A stretch of DNA of 64,000 nucleotides, taken from contig NC_008942.1 in NCBI RefSeq assembly GCF_000015765.1, positions 449,921-513,920 on the forward strand, given 5' to 3'. A model generated the notes under the pieces. The model saw only the letters and a program-made list of their open reading frames with translations, was not told where the DNA came from and did no database searches. The stretch comes from Methanocorpusculum labreanum Z (GTDB lineage: Archaea; Halobacteriota; Methanomicrobia; Methanomicrobiales; Methanocorpusculaceae). Positions 25,784-33,503 of the stretch are shown here, in pieces. Each line of letters opens with the position of its first letter. Positions within the stretch are counted from its first letter, which is position 1. The position numbers and the translations under genes were made by a program.

Positions 25784-26895
25784 ACGAAGAAACGGTTCTT
25801 CGGATCATGCATGAAGAGGGGATCGACATGGTCGCTTCCCTGCCGTGCGATAAAAACAAGCGGTTTACTGCGCTTTTAGAGACGGAGTTTTCGGTCATCG
25901 ACCTTGCCCGCGAAGAGGATGGGGTCGGGATCGGGGCTGGAGTGGTTCTCGCCGGAAAACGTCCGCTCGTCTCGATCCAGAGCTCGGGCCTTGGGAATAT
26001 GCTCAACGCTCTTCTGTCGCTTTCCTGCGTGTATCACTTCCCTCTGCCGATCCTGGCAAGCTGGCGAGGCGTCTGCGATGAGAAGATCTGTGCCCAGATC
26101 CCGTTCAATGCCCCGCTGCCGAAACTTCTGGATGTGTACAACATCCCTTACCGGATCTGCAGATCCGCGGAGGATCTGGAAGGGATCCGAGAGGTCATAA
26201 AGGGGGCGTTTACACAGCAGACGCCCTATGTCGCTCTGATCCTTCCCTCCTGCTGGGACCCGCAGCAGGAATCGCCCATTACGTATCCGAAACGTTCGCT
26301 TCCGGACCGGACGTTTTTCCTTCCCGGATACTCTGAGCCAAAACTCACAAGACTCAAGGCGATCGAAAAAATCGTTTCAGCGGTTCCAGAAAACGCGGTC
26401 ATCATCTCCAACATCGGGGTCCCGTCCAAGGAACTGTATGCCTCAGGAGACCGGCCAGGAAACTTCTACATGCTCGGCAGCTACATGCAGGCGTCCGCGA
26501 TCGGGCTCGGTTGTGCGTTTTCTTCACCGAAAACGCCCGTCTATGTGATAGATGGGGACGGAAGTCTGCTTGGATCCGCAGTTCTTCCGGTGATCGCGGC
26601 ACAGAAATGCGAAAATCTGCATATTATGGCGCTGGACAACGGCACATTCGGCAGCACAGGAAACCAGATCAGTCCGGCGTATGAAACCGCCGATATCGGC
26701 ATGCTCGCACGTGCAGCCGGAATCGGCTCGGTCGAACGCGCCGTATCTCCGGAAGATATCTCACGTGCCGTGGCCAAAGGAACTTCATTCGTTCATCTGC
26801 TGATACGCCCGGAAAACTCGGCGTCCCCCAATATCCCTCTCTCCCCCGAAGAGATCCGCAGTAGAACGGAACTGTTCATCCGGAAAAACGGATAA
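25780..26895 (+). CDS. comDE: Sulfopyruvate decarboxylase, fused ComD-ComE
   Basis: A 371-residue fusion of the two subunits that are separate in Methanocaldococcus. Residues 1-165 are the ComD half (VASLPCDKNKRFTALLE, ADREEDGVGIGAG-like LAREEDGVGIGAGV); residues 185-371 are the ComE half with the thiamine-PP motif VIDGDGSLLGSAVLPVI and LDNGTFGSTGNQ. It decarboxylates sulfopyruvate to sulfoacetaldehyde. It overlaps cysteate synthase by 4 bp and ends the operon; the transaminase that turns cysteate into sulfopyruvate is not in the window. Confidence 0.9.
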   Translation: MNEETVLRIMHEEGIDMVASLPCDKNKRFTALLETEFSVIDLAREEDGVGIGAGVVLAGKRPLVSIQSSGLGNMLNALLSLSCVYHFPLPILASWRGVCDEKICAQIPFNAPLPKLLDVYNIPYRICRSAEDLEGIREVIKGAFTQQTPYVALILPSCWDPQQESPITYPKRSLPDRTFFLPGYSEPKLTRLKAIEKIVSAVPENAVIISNIGVPSKELYASGDRPGNFYMLGSYMQASAIGLGCAFSSPKTPVYVIDGDGSLLGSAVLPVIAAQKCENLHIMALDNGTFGSTGNQISPAYETADIGMLARAAGIGSVERAVSPEDISRAVAKGTSFVHLLIRPENSASPNIPLSPEEIRSRTELFIRKNG

Positions 26896-26899
26896 ACAC

Positions 26900-27526
26900 T
26901 CACGCTTTTTTTACCGGCACCCGAAGGATGGTCTTCATCTTCGCTGGTTCGGTTTTTCGCGGATCCGAAAGATAAATCTCATGATGCCGGCGGCCGGCGA
27001 AGTCATGGACAAAACCGTTTTCGCGGATGAAGGCATCCATCTTGTCAAGCGTCGCCGGTTCATCGTCGAAGGGCCCTATATGCATGCACTGGACACAAAG
27101 ACCTTCGGAAAAGATCTCGAGCCGCGCCTTTGCCGTATCCAGATGCTTCTTTTCTTCGACCATGGGGCATGTTTCTGCAAACACCTCAGCCGTCACGAAC
27201 TCCGGCTGGCGGATCATGGATGTCCAGAGGAACGTATCTTTGTTTTTGAAGTCGGCAGAGTCGTCCAGACTCCACAACCCTTCAAGCGGAGGCACGACAT
27301 ACTCAAAGTAGCCGTTCGGCCTCGTCTCCCCTTTTTTGTTCATTTTGATCGTGTATGAAAGACCGTAGAGCAGCTCGACCGCACAGGGATACTCACCGTT
27401 TGGATCGTTCGGATTTCCTTTCCCGTCGACCATAATGAAGGTCATGGGCGGAACATCCACCGCGGACGGGCTCGTCTTCGGCTTATACAGATCAGGAAAT
27501 GCTTTTTTATAATCTATTTTCTCCAT
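26900..27526 (-). CDS. GyrI-like small-molecule-binding protein
   Basis: A 208-residue protein starting MEKIDYKKAFPDLYKP and VDVPPMTFIMVDGKGNPND, followed by a YALSYTIK-like helix and GLCVQCMHIGPFDDEPATL, which together define the GyrI-like/SOUL-type effector-binding family. It has no DNA-binding domain. Relatives bind small ligands or hydrolyse cyclopropanoid toxins; the substrate here is unknown. It is convergent with comDE (4-bp gap) and 5 bp downstream of the DUF4276 gene. Confidence 0.82.
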   Translation of the reverse strand: MEKIDYKKAFPDLYKPKTSPSAVDVPPMTFIMVDGKGNPNDPNGEYPCAVELLYGLSYTIKMNKKGETRPNGYFEYVVPPLEGLWSLDDSADFKNKDTFLWTSMIRQPEFVTAEVFAETCPMVEEKKHLDTAKARLEIFSEGLCVQCMHIGPFDDEPATLDKMDAFIRENGFVHDFAGRRHHEIYLSDPRKTEPAKMKTILRVPVKKA

Positions 27527-27531
27527 TTTTC

Positions 27532-28215
27532 TTACTTCTCACGTTCGGTTTGTTTTGCCGTTTCAGGGAGCGTTTTGATCCAGGAAACCCATTTTCCAAA
27601 ATGCGGGCACTCGGCACACATCTTATCAAGACCAATCTCCCGTGCGACCGTGAGGCCGTCGGTCGGTTTTTGATATCCGGGATTGACCCGCAGGATCCTT
27701 TTGGAAGGTGCGGTCATTTCCCCGCCGTCGATCTCTTCGGGAAGAAAATCCCTGCGGACCGCGGCGAGTTTTTTTACCTGTTTTTTACTCATCCCGCAGA
27801 CGGAAAAAGCCGAGGGATCGGAAAACAGCAGGGTCTCGAACTCATGCAGCTGGATGTTCGCATGAAAATTTTCCCGATCGATATCCTCAAAAAACGCCGC
27901 TTCCATCTCGGTTACCCGTTCTAGAGGAGACGCCAGATCATAAGATACCGTGTATCCCGGGATCGCCGGAAATTTATAGAAATCGTACATCGTCGTAACA
28001 TACGAACCAGGCCGTCTGCAGAGGTTCAGGACATCCTTTCTGATCTTTTCATACGACGAGCAGCCACCGCGGCGCACGACCCCGGATTTGCTTTTCGATG
28101 TCATCACGATGATAGGAATAATCGTGATTCCCAGATGCGCCAGTTCCTTTGCCATCAGGCGTTTGATAAAAACCTCTTCGGTATACCCTTCGCAGGAGAT
28201 GAACAGGGTGACCAT
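27532..28215 (-). CDS. DUF4276 (TOPRIM-like) protein, partner of an AAA ATPase
   Basis: A 227-residue protein. Its N-terminus FISCEGYTEEVFIKRLM holds the conserved Glu of the TOPRIM-like EGxTE motif; YDFYKFP and NIQLHEFETLLFSD are characteristic of DUF4276. It starts 2 bp after the ATPase stop and must be co-translated with it. Such ATPase plus TOPRIM pairs occur in phage-defence islands (for example the OLD and PARIS types; family knowledge). The nuclease or other activity is not proven by sequence alone. Confidence 0.8.
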   Translation of the reverse strand: MVTLFISCEGYTEEVFIKRLMAKELAHLGITIIPIIVMTSKSKSGVVRRGGCSSYEKIRKDVLNLCRRPGSYVTTMYDFYKFPAIPGYTVSYDLASPLERVTEMEAAFFEDIDRENFHANIQLHEFETLLFSDPSAFSVCGMSKKQVKKLAAVRRDFLPEEIDGGEMTAPSKRILRVNPGYQKPTDGLTVAREIGLDKMCAECPHFGKWVSWIKTLPETAKQTEREK

Positions 28216-28217
28216 GC

Positions 28218-29318
28218 CTACTGCGGTCTCCCGCCAAAGATGTTCTTTTCCCAGAGTTCCCCAAGCGAATAATCCTGTGCGATCCAGTTCTGGAGATCTT
28301 CATCGTCCTCGAGTCTGCGGAATGTGGAGGCGTCATTTTGCCAGTCGACAACGATGATATCCTTTGGCTCAAACTCGCTGAGGAGCAGAGCCGACTGTGT
28401 CGAGACGATGATCTGTTTGACAAGCCCGGCTGATCTTATCAGGGCTGCAAGCAGCGAGAGGGCATACGGGTGCAGACCTAACTCAGGCTCCTCGAGCAGC
28501 ACGGTTTCCGGGATGTTCTCGACCGGCTGAAGAAGCAGGGTTGCAAGGCAGATGAACCGCAGAGTCCCGTCGGAGAAGTCGGCGGCTTTGAACGGCGTTT
28601 TCCCATGGGTCGAACACCATTCGAGCTCGATCATTTCGGGATTGTCTGGTTTTGGCCGCAGGATGAAGTCATCAAAGAAGGGAGCCGCAAGCTGGATCAC
28701 TTTTCTGATCCTCTGATAATTGTTTGGAGCAGTCAGTTTTATCAGATAGAGATATGCGGCAAGATTTCCTGCATCCGGTCTGAGACAAATGTTATCATTG
28801 ATCGCATGGATCTGTTTGACTTTTGCATTGTCTCCGGTGTCGTGGAAGTGGTAGACGATCCACTGATGCACGTGTTTCAACACGTATTTATCGATGAATG
28901 TCCCGGTTCCGGCATCATACAGAGACTCCAGATGTCCTGAGCCAAGCGATCTATTCTCTTTGAGGAGGTTCCAGGAGAACCATTCATCCTCGAACATCAG
29001 CCGATTGTCTTTGGTTGGTTTGAGATCGAACCCGTATCCGTTATTTCCGAAGTATATGCCGACACTTATCTTCTCGGTTTCCTGTCTCCCAAACCAGAGG
29101 AGGGAGTCAGGACCGCCGTTATAGGTAACGTACTTCTGCAGACGTTTGGCAAACATCTGTTCCATCATGCAGAATACCGCGAGAAAATTCGATTTTCCCG
29201 CACCGTTCGCTCCAATCAGAATATTTATGTCGCGAAGCTTGAGATCGCAGGACCGAATCGAACGAAATCCGCGGATCGTTATTCGGTCGATCTGGGAACC
29301 GGGTTGTTTCTGCCTCAT
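28218..29318 (-). CDS. AAA (AAA_21/RecF-like) ATPase, partner of DUF4276
   Basis: An ATPase of about 366 residues with an SMC-like start (ITIRGFRSIRSCDLKLRDI), Walker A IGANGAGKSNFLAVF, signature region DFSDGTLRFICLATLLL, Walker B TVLLEEPELGLHP and the switch QIIVSTQSALLLS. It ends YSLGELWEKNIFGGRPQ, typical of ATPases paired with DUF4276. The ATG at 29318 is chosen; one 21 bp upstream (29339) is equally possible and no ribosome-binding site decides. Part of a predicted two-gene defence module. A structured repeat copy lies just upstream (29401). Confidence 0.82.
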   Translation of the reverse strand: MRQKQPGSQIDRITIRGFRSIRSCDLKLRDINILIGANGAGKSNFLAVFCMMEQMFAKRLQKYVTYNGGPDSLLWFGRQETEKISVGIYFGNNGYGFDLKPTKDNRLMFEDEWFSWNLLKENRSLGSGHLESLYDAGTGTFIDKYVLKHVHQWIVYHFHDTGDNAKVKQIHAINDNICLRPDAGNLAAYLYLIKLTAPNNYQRIRKVIQLAAPFFDDFILRPKPDNPEMIELEWCSTHGKTPFKAADFSDGTLRFICLATLLLQPVENIPETVLLEEPELGLHPYALSLLAALIRSAGLVKQIIVSTQSALLLSEFEPKDIIVVDWQNDASTFRRLEDDEDLQNWIAQDYSLGELWEKNIFGGRPQ

Positions 29319-29400
29319 ATGTTTAGCTTTTGCGCACATGAGTGATAAGGATATCTTCCACAGACATGAACGCGGATCGGAAATGACCGGTGAAATATAA

Positions 29401-29467
29401 CAGTGCTCGAAAAGCACTGCACACTCGCAAATCAAAGATTTGCTCGGCTGAGGGACCTAAAGGTCCC
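29401..29467 (+). repeat. Structured hairpin repeat, copy A
   Basis: Three stem-loops in a row: CAGTGCT/AGCACTG, then GCAAATC/GATTTGC, then GGGACC/GGTCCC around TAAA, joined by CTCGGCTGAG. The last two hairpins recur, in this order, at 37731 (inverted), 38135 (inverted) and 39128; the stem bases differ between copies but stay paired. It lies between the DUF308 gene and the AAA ATPase gene. Confidence 0.75.
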
Positions 29468-29496
29468 CGCAAAAAAAAGCTGAGGTTTCTCAGCGT

Positions 29497-30045
29497 TTAT
29501 GCGGTCGCGGATTTTGCCATGAATGCTTCGATGATCGCAACGATACCGAAAGCAAAGAAGAAGATACCCGCGATCTCGACGATCGTGAATGCCGAGATGA
29601 TCGGATTGATCAGGAACAGGATACCGAGAATGATGCCGAGGATACCGGAAACGGCGAGAAGACCGCGGTTGACCTGAGCTGAGGTCCCCATCAGGGCAAG
29701 GGCAAGGTCGGTGACTCCGCCGATCAATGCGGCTGCTGCGAGAACATACATCGCGTACACAAGCATGATAGCTGGGAAGATCAGAGCCAGGATGCCGAAG
29801 AGAATCACAAGGATACCGAGAAGAACGACCCACCAGGTGCGTTTTACTTCACCGAAAAACGTTGTTCCTGCGGTCAGAAGAGTGATACCCACGAAGATCA
29901 GCAGGACCGCAAGCAGGATCTCGCTGGCAAACAGGGATGCCAGAGTGAAAACCATCATCAGGATACCGAGAATGATCATCAATATGCCTTTTGCCAAAAG
30001 CGACCCGAAGGTACTTCCGCACATAGGACAGGAATTTTCAGTCAT
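29497..30045 (-). CDS. DUF308/HdeD-like integral membrane protein
   Basis: A 182-residue protein started at the ATG at 30045. A short N-terminus with one CxxC (SCPMCGSTFG) precedes about six hydrophobic helices, with repeated GIxxIIxGILxL patterns such as GILMIILGILMMVF and GILGIILGILFL. This is the HdeD/DUF308 family, membrane proteins linked in bacteria to acid or stress tolerance; the archaeal role is not known. It is divergent from the zinc-ribbon/Yip1 gene at 30141. Confidence 0.85.
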   Translation of the reverse strand: MTENSCPMCGSTFGSLLAKGILMIILGILMMVFTLASLFASEILLAVLLIFVGITLLTAGTTFFGEVKRTWWVVLLGILVILFGILALIFPAIMLVYAMYVLAAAALIGGVTDLALALMGTSAQVNRGLLAVSGILGIILGILFLINPIISAFTIVEIAGIFFFAFGIVAIIEAFMAKSATA

Positions 30046-30097
30046 ATAATGAAAATACACCCGCAAACGTATTAAATCATCGTATAACGGGTTGACA

Positions 30098-30108
30098 TGT
30101 ATAAATAG
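30098..30108 (+). promoter_or_regulatory. TATA box for the Yip1-type gene
   Basis: TGTATAAATAG is close to the archaeal TATA consensus and is centred 38 bp before the ATG at 30141, giving a leader of roughly 10 nt. The 95-bp divergent gap also contains a weaker minus-strand candidate for the DUF308 gene. Confidence 0.5.
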
Positions 30109-30140
30109 TTCAAATACAAAATAGTTAACTTACTTAGCCT

Positions 30141-32075
30141 ATGCCTCCCGTTGAGATGCACGCAAATGAAGTCCAGCATTACGCATCGCCGATTCTCGTA
30201 AAAAACCGGCAGTTTTTTGCCACTCTTACAAGTGAGCGGCTGATCATCGAAGGAGGGCCTTCGCCAAGGGAGTTTAAGGTAAGCAGTATCCTCTCGGCAC
30301 ATCCCTGTAAACTGGAAACCGGAGAACCAGGTCTCAAGCTTATCATCTCGACACCCGAAGGGCAAAAGGAGATGATCTGGGGATTTCCGGTAGATGCTAA
30401 ATTCAAGGCCGGAGAGCAGGAAGCATGGGCGGATCAGATCGCCCGGGCCGGCGGCGAAAAACCGTTTGCCGAGGGAAAAAGCGAGGGCGCCGGGCCGCAG
30501 AATGCCCCCGTCCCCCGTCGCCAAACTCAGGAGAGGAAGCCCGCCGTTCCCGAACCGGAGATCCCGGCAATCAGGATCCGGCCGGATTTTGTTTCCGGCG
30601 AATCGGTTGCGATCGAAACGGCGGGGGTCCGGGTAAAGCGGACATTTTATACCATATATCTGACGAATATCAGGCTGATCCTGCAGAATACGGCCGGCAA
30701 GATCGGGCGTGAATTTGCAATTGCGGAGCTGATGGATGCGGCATCGTTCGAGACCGAGGCGGGAGAACCGGCGATCGCACTTTCCGTCGGATCGCAGACC
30801 GGCGCGAAACAGATGGTGATGTCGTTTCCAACAGAGTCGGCAAGGGTCGCCTGGATGCAGGAGCTGAAAGCGAAGCTGCCGGTCAGACAGACGCTGATTT
30901 CGGCCGCTCCCGAACCGATGGTGGTGACCTGTACCGGGTTATTTTCACCGGATGCGGGAGAGCGGGTTGCTCTGTCGACAGGAGGCGTTCGGATCAAGCG
31001 CAATTACGTTACGCTGCATCTGACGAACACGCGGCTGGTGATCGAGGGGAAATCCTCGATCCTCGGCGAGTTCGCGCTGAACACGCTTGCCAGGGCGATC
31101 CGTCTCGCAGGAGAGGTGGGCGAACCGGGTATTGCTCTGCAGATCGTCGGAAGAGAGGGAGAGAAGGAGCTGCATCTGCTGTTTTCCGGCATGCCGGACC
31201 GCGAACTGTGGATCCAGAAGCTTTCCGAGATTATCCCCGAAGAGGATCAGTCGGTGTATGCGCCGGAGTCGGCGCAGTATACTGTGACGACGGTAAGTCC
31301 GCCGTCCCAGAGAAATTCTCAGGATATGTATTGTCCGGCGTGCGGAGCGCGAAACCATGTGGATGATGAGGTGTGCGCTTTGTGCGGATCTCTTCTGCAT
31401 CCGGGTTTGATGTCCGCGGAGTCGTCACGGAGTCCTGCACGCCGAGAGAAGCGGACGAAGGCTGAGAGATCAGCGGGACGGGAAAAACCCGCAAAACGGG
31501 ACCGGCGGGAGAAGCCGGAAAAAATGCCGTATAACGGCGGCGTGATCGGGTTTCTGACCAGACCGTCGGATGCGTATTCCTATTATATGCGCGAAAGACC
31601 GCGGGATGCTCTCGGGATGTTTTTGTTGTCTGGAGCGTTGTGGGCGGTTCTTACGGTTTTGATGATCACGTATGTGGCTCCGATCGTTTTGCGGATATCC
31701 GTTACGGACTATCCGATCTTTTCCGCTCTGCAGACCGATCTGATGTTGCTGGTCCTTTTCATTCTGGTCCTGTATGTAATCTGGCTGATCGCGGTGCTGA
31801 TTCAGGCATTGGTTACCGGAATCACGGCACGGGTCTGTGAACCGGAAGTACGGTTTTCCGAGATTACAGCGATCGTTATGCGAAGTACGCTTTCCTATGC
31901 GGTGATCGGCTGGATCCCGATTCTGGGTCAGTTTGCGGCAAGTATCTGGTCTGCTGCGGTAACGTGGAAAGGTCTTGCAGCAGGTCAGAATATGCGGGCC
32001 GGTCAGGCAGCTGTCTCGGCATTTCTTGGTATGATCCTTGTGTATGTGCTGATGTTTGCGGTCGGATCGATTTAA
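30141..32075 (+). CDS. Multidomain protein: three PH-like repeats, zinc ribbon, Yip1-like membrane domain
   Basis: A 644-residue protein. Three repeats of about 95 residues lie at roughly 5-105, 150-250 and 260-365; each has a central FYTIYLTNIRLIL-type strand pair (LTSERLIIEG, LTNIRLILQN, LTNTRLVIEG) and ends with a tryptophan-bearing helix, a PH/GRAM-like fold. A zinc ribbon follows (YCPACGARN, CALCGSLLHPG), a basic linker, then a membrane domain from about residue 475 with about five helices, matching the Yip1 family. It probably faces the cytoplasm and membrane. Its stop overlaps an ATG four codons before the next gene's start, so the PKD protein gene is translated with it. Confidence 0.72.
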   Translation: MPPVEMHANEVQHYASPILVKNRQFFATLTSERLIIEGGPSPREFKVSSILSAHPCKLETGEPGLKLIISTPEGQKEMIWGFPVDAKFKAGEQEAWADQIARAGGEKPFAEGKSEGAGPQNAPVPRRQTQERKPAVPEPEIPAIRIRPDFVSGESVAIETAGVRVKRTFYTIYLTNIRLILQNTAGKIGREFAIAELMDAASFETEAGEPAIALSVGSQTGAKQMVMSFPTESARVAWMQELKAKLPVRQTLISAAPEPMVVTCTGLFSPDAGERVALSTGGVRIKRNYVTLHLTNTRLVIEGKSSILGEFALNTLARAIRLAGEVGEPGIALQIVGREGEKELHLLFSGMPDRELWIQKLSEIIPEEDQSVYAPESAQYTVTTVSPPSQRNSQDMYCPACGARNHVDDEVCALCGSLLHPGLMSAESSRSPARREKRTKAERSAGREKPAKRDRREKPEKMPYNGGVIGFLTRPSDAYSYYMRERPRDALGMFLLSGALWAVLTVLMITYVAPIVLRISVTDYPIFSALQTDLMLLVLFILVLYVIWLIAVLIQALVTGITARVCEPEVRFSEITAIVMRSTLSYAVIGWIPILGQFAASIWSAAVTWKGLAAGQNMRAGQAAVSAFLGMILVYVLMFAVGSI

Positions 32076-32076
32076 T

Positions 32077-32082
32077 GGAGGT
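32077..32082 (+). promoter_or_regulatory. Shine-Dalgarno site for the PKD protein
   Basis: GGAGGT followed by AAAA and the ATG at 32087. This strong ribosome-binding site decides the start against the ATG at 32075, which overlaps the previous stop and is itself part of the site. Confidence 0.7.
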
Positions 32083-32086
32083 AAAA

Positions 32087-33442
32087 ATGATACTGAAACG
32101 ATTGATATTGGTACTTCTCGTGGCATTTTTGATAATTGGATGCGTGGGGGCGGTGAATGCTGACACGCCAACACCAACGGAAACGGCCACGACAACCCTA
32201 ACACCAACGGAAACGGCCACGACAACCCCAACACCAACGGAAACGGCCACGACAACCCTAACACCAACGGAAACGGCCACGACAACCCCAACACCAACGG
32301 AAACGGCCACGACAACCCCAACACCAACGGAAACGGCCACGACAACCCCAACACCAACGGAAACGGCCACGACAACCCCAACACCAACGGAAACGGCCAC
32401 AACAACCCCAACACCAACGGAAACGGCCACAACAACCCCAACACTAATCGACATCACCACCCTCTACATCACTGGATTGACACCCCCGGTATTTGGCGCA
32501 GCACCAGACACTACCTTCTTCGTTTCAGGGGGGGGGACGCCGGTAAGTGTATCCTGGAATGCCGGGACTTCAACCTTCGGTGAAAACACGCAGTACACCG
32601 CGACCGTCACCATAAAGAATGCCACAGGATACGTATTTTCAACCGAACCTACTGTCTTCCTTAACAATGCTTTTATTTCTCCAGCATACGTTACGCTGGA
32701 TACCGCAACGCAGCGGCTTACCTTTACCTACACCTTCCCGAAAACCGAATCAAAGATTCTCCCAACCATCACGCTCTCCGCAAATGTCACTACAGGTACC
32801 GTGCCGTTGCCGGTCAAATTCACTTATACGGTAGCCAATGCCACATCGACCTCGTGGGTCTACGGTGATGGATCTTCTCTCTCTCTTCCCTCATACAGCG
32901 GAACACTCAATCACACCTACACGACCGTCGGAAACTATACGGCAAATCTTACAGCCACCAATGCCAACGGGACGGTGTACAAAACGGTCGTGATCACGGT
33001 AAATAAAGTAGGACTCGATGCATCTTTCACGGCATCATCCAGTTCCGGAACTGCGCCTCTGACCGTTTTGTTCGTTGATACGTCTGCTGGTTCTCCTACC
33101 CAATGGATATGGGACTTCGGCGGGCTTGGCTCATCGGCGACGAAGAATCCTTCCTACACCTTTACCACGGCAGGAACCTATATCGTTAAGCTGACGGTCA
33201 TCGACAGCACGGGAGCAACGGATTCGTATTCTCGGGCTATTTATGTGAATGCTCCGGCAAGTACATCCACCCCCACCCCAACTCAGACGACCGCTCTGAC
33301 TACCACGGGTACCACATTGACGTTAGGTGAACTCAGCATTCCTGGCCCTATCGATATCATCAAAGAGTTCATGCACCTCTTCTACAGTATATTCGACCCG
33401 GCCAATTATCTGATGACCGCAAACGCGAGTAATACGACCTAA
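32087..33442 (+). CDS. Secreted PKD-domain surface protein with Thr/Pro repeat stalk
   Basis: A 451-residue protein with a Sec signal peptide (MILKRLILVLLVAFLIIG, cleavage likely after VNA). A stalk of nine or ten PTPTETATTT decamers follows, likely O-glycosylated. Then comes a beta-rich region and two PKD domains, at about residues 225-305 (SWVYGDGSSLS, NHTYTTVGNYTANLT) and 308-385 (WIWDFGGLG, YTFTTAGTYIVKLTV). Another Thr-rich linker and a short hydrophobic C-terminus end it. It is probably an S-layer-associated or adhesion protein. It is translated from a strong ribosome-binding site overlapping the end of the Yip1-type gene. Confidence 0.82.
   Translation: MILKRLILVLLVAFLIIGCVGAVNADTPTPTETATTTLTPTETATTTPTPTETATTTLTPTETATTTPTPTETATTTPTPTETATTTPTPTETATTTPTPTETATTTPTPTETATTTPTLIDITTLYITGLTPPVFGAAPDTTFFVSGGGTPVSVSWNAGTSTFGENTQYTATVTIKNATGYVFSTEPTVFLNNAFISPAYVTLDTATQRLTFTYTFPKTESKILPTITLSANVTTGTVPLPVKFTYTVANATSTSWVYGDGSSLSLPSYSGTLNHTYTTVGNYTANLTATNANGTVYKTVVITVNKVGLDASFTASSSSGTAPLTVLFVDTSAGSPTQWIWDFGGLGSSATKNPSYTFTTAGTYIVKLTVIDSTGATDSYSRAIYVNAPASTSTPTPTQTTALTTTGTTLTLGELSIPGPIDIIKEFMHLFYSIFDPANYLMTANASNTT
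32167..32450 (+). repeat. 30-bp tandem repeat array in the PKD gene
   Basis: A 30-bp unit (core ACACCAACGGAAACGGCCAC, plus ten bases) is repeated nine times in register, with only a few silent changes between copies. Because 30 is a multiple of 3 the frame is kept and each unit encodes ten residues. The near-identity points to recent expansion or gene conversion, and copy number probably varies between strains. Confidence 0.9.
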
Positions 33443-33503
33443 GCGACAAACCTGAAAAGTCCCCTCTCCTTTTTTACATTTGTTAGACAGATTTACCTCG
33501 CTT

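Noticed and set aside
31470-32460. Long open frames on the minus strand across the tandem repeats
   Set aside because: A 30-bp period keeps all frames open without selection; the translations are simple repeats and the plus-strand gene has a signal peptide, ribosome-binding site and PKD domains.
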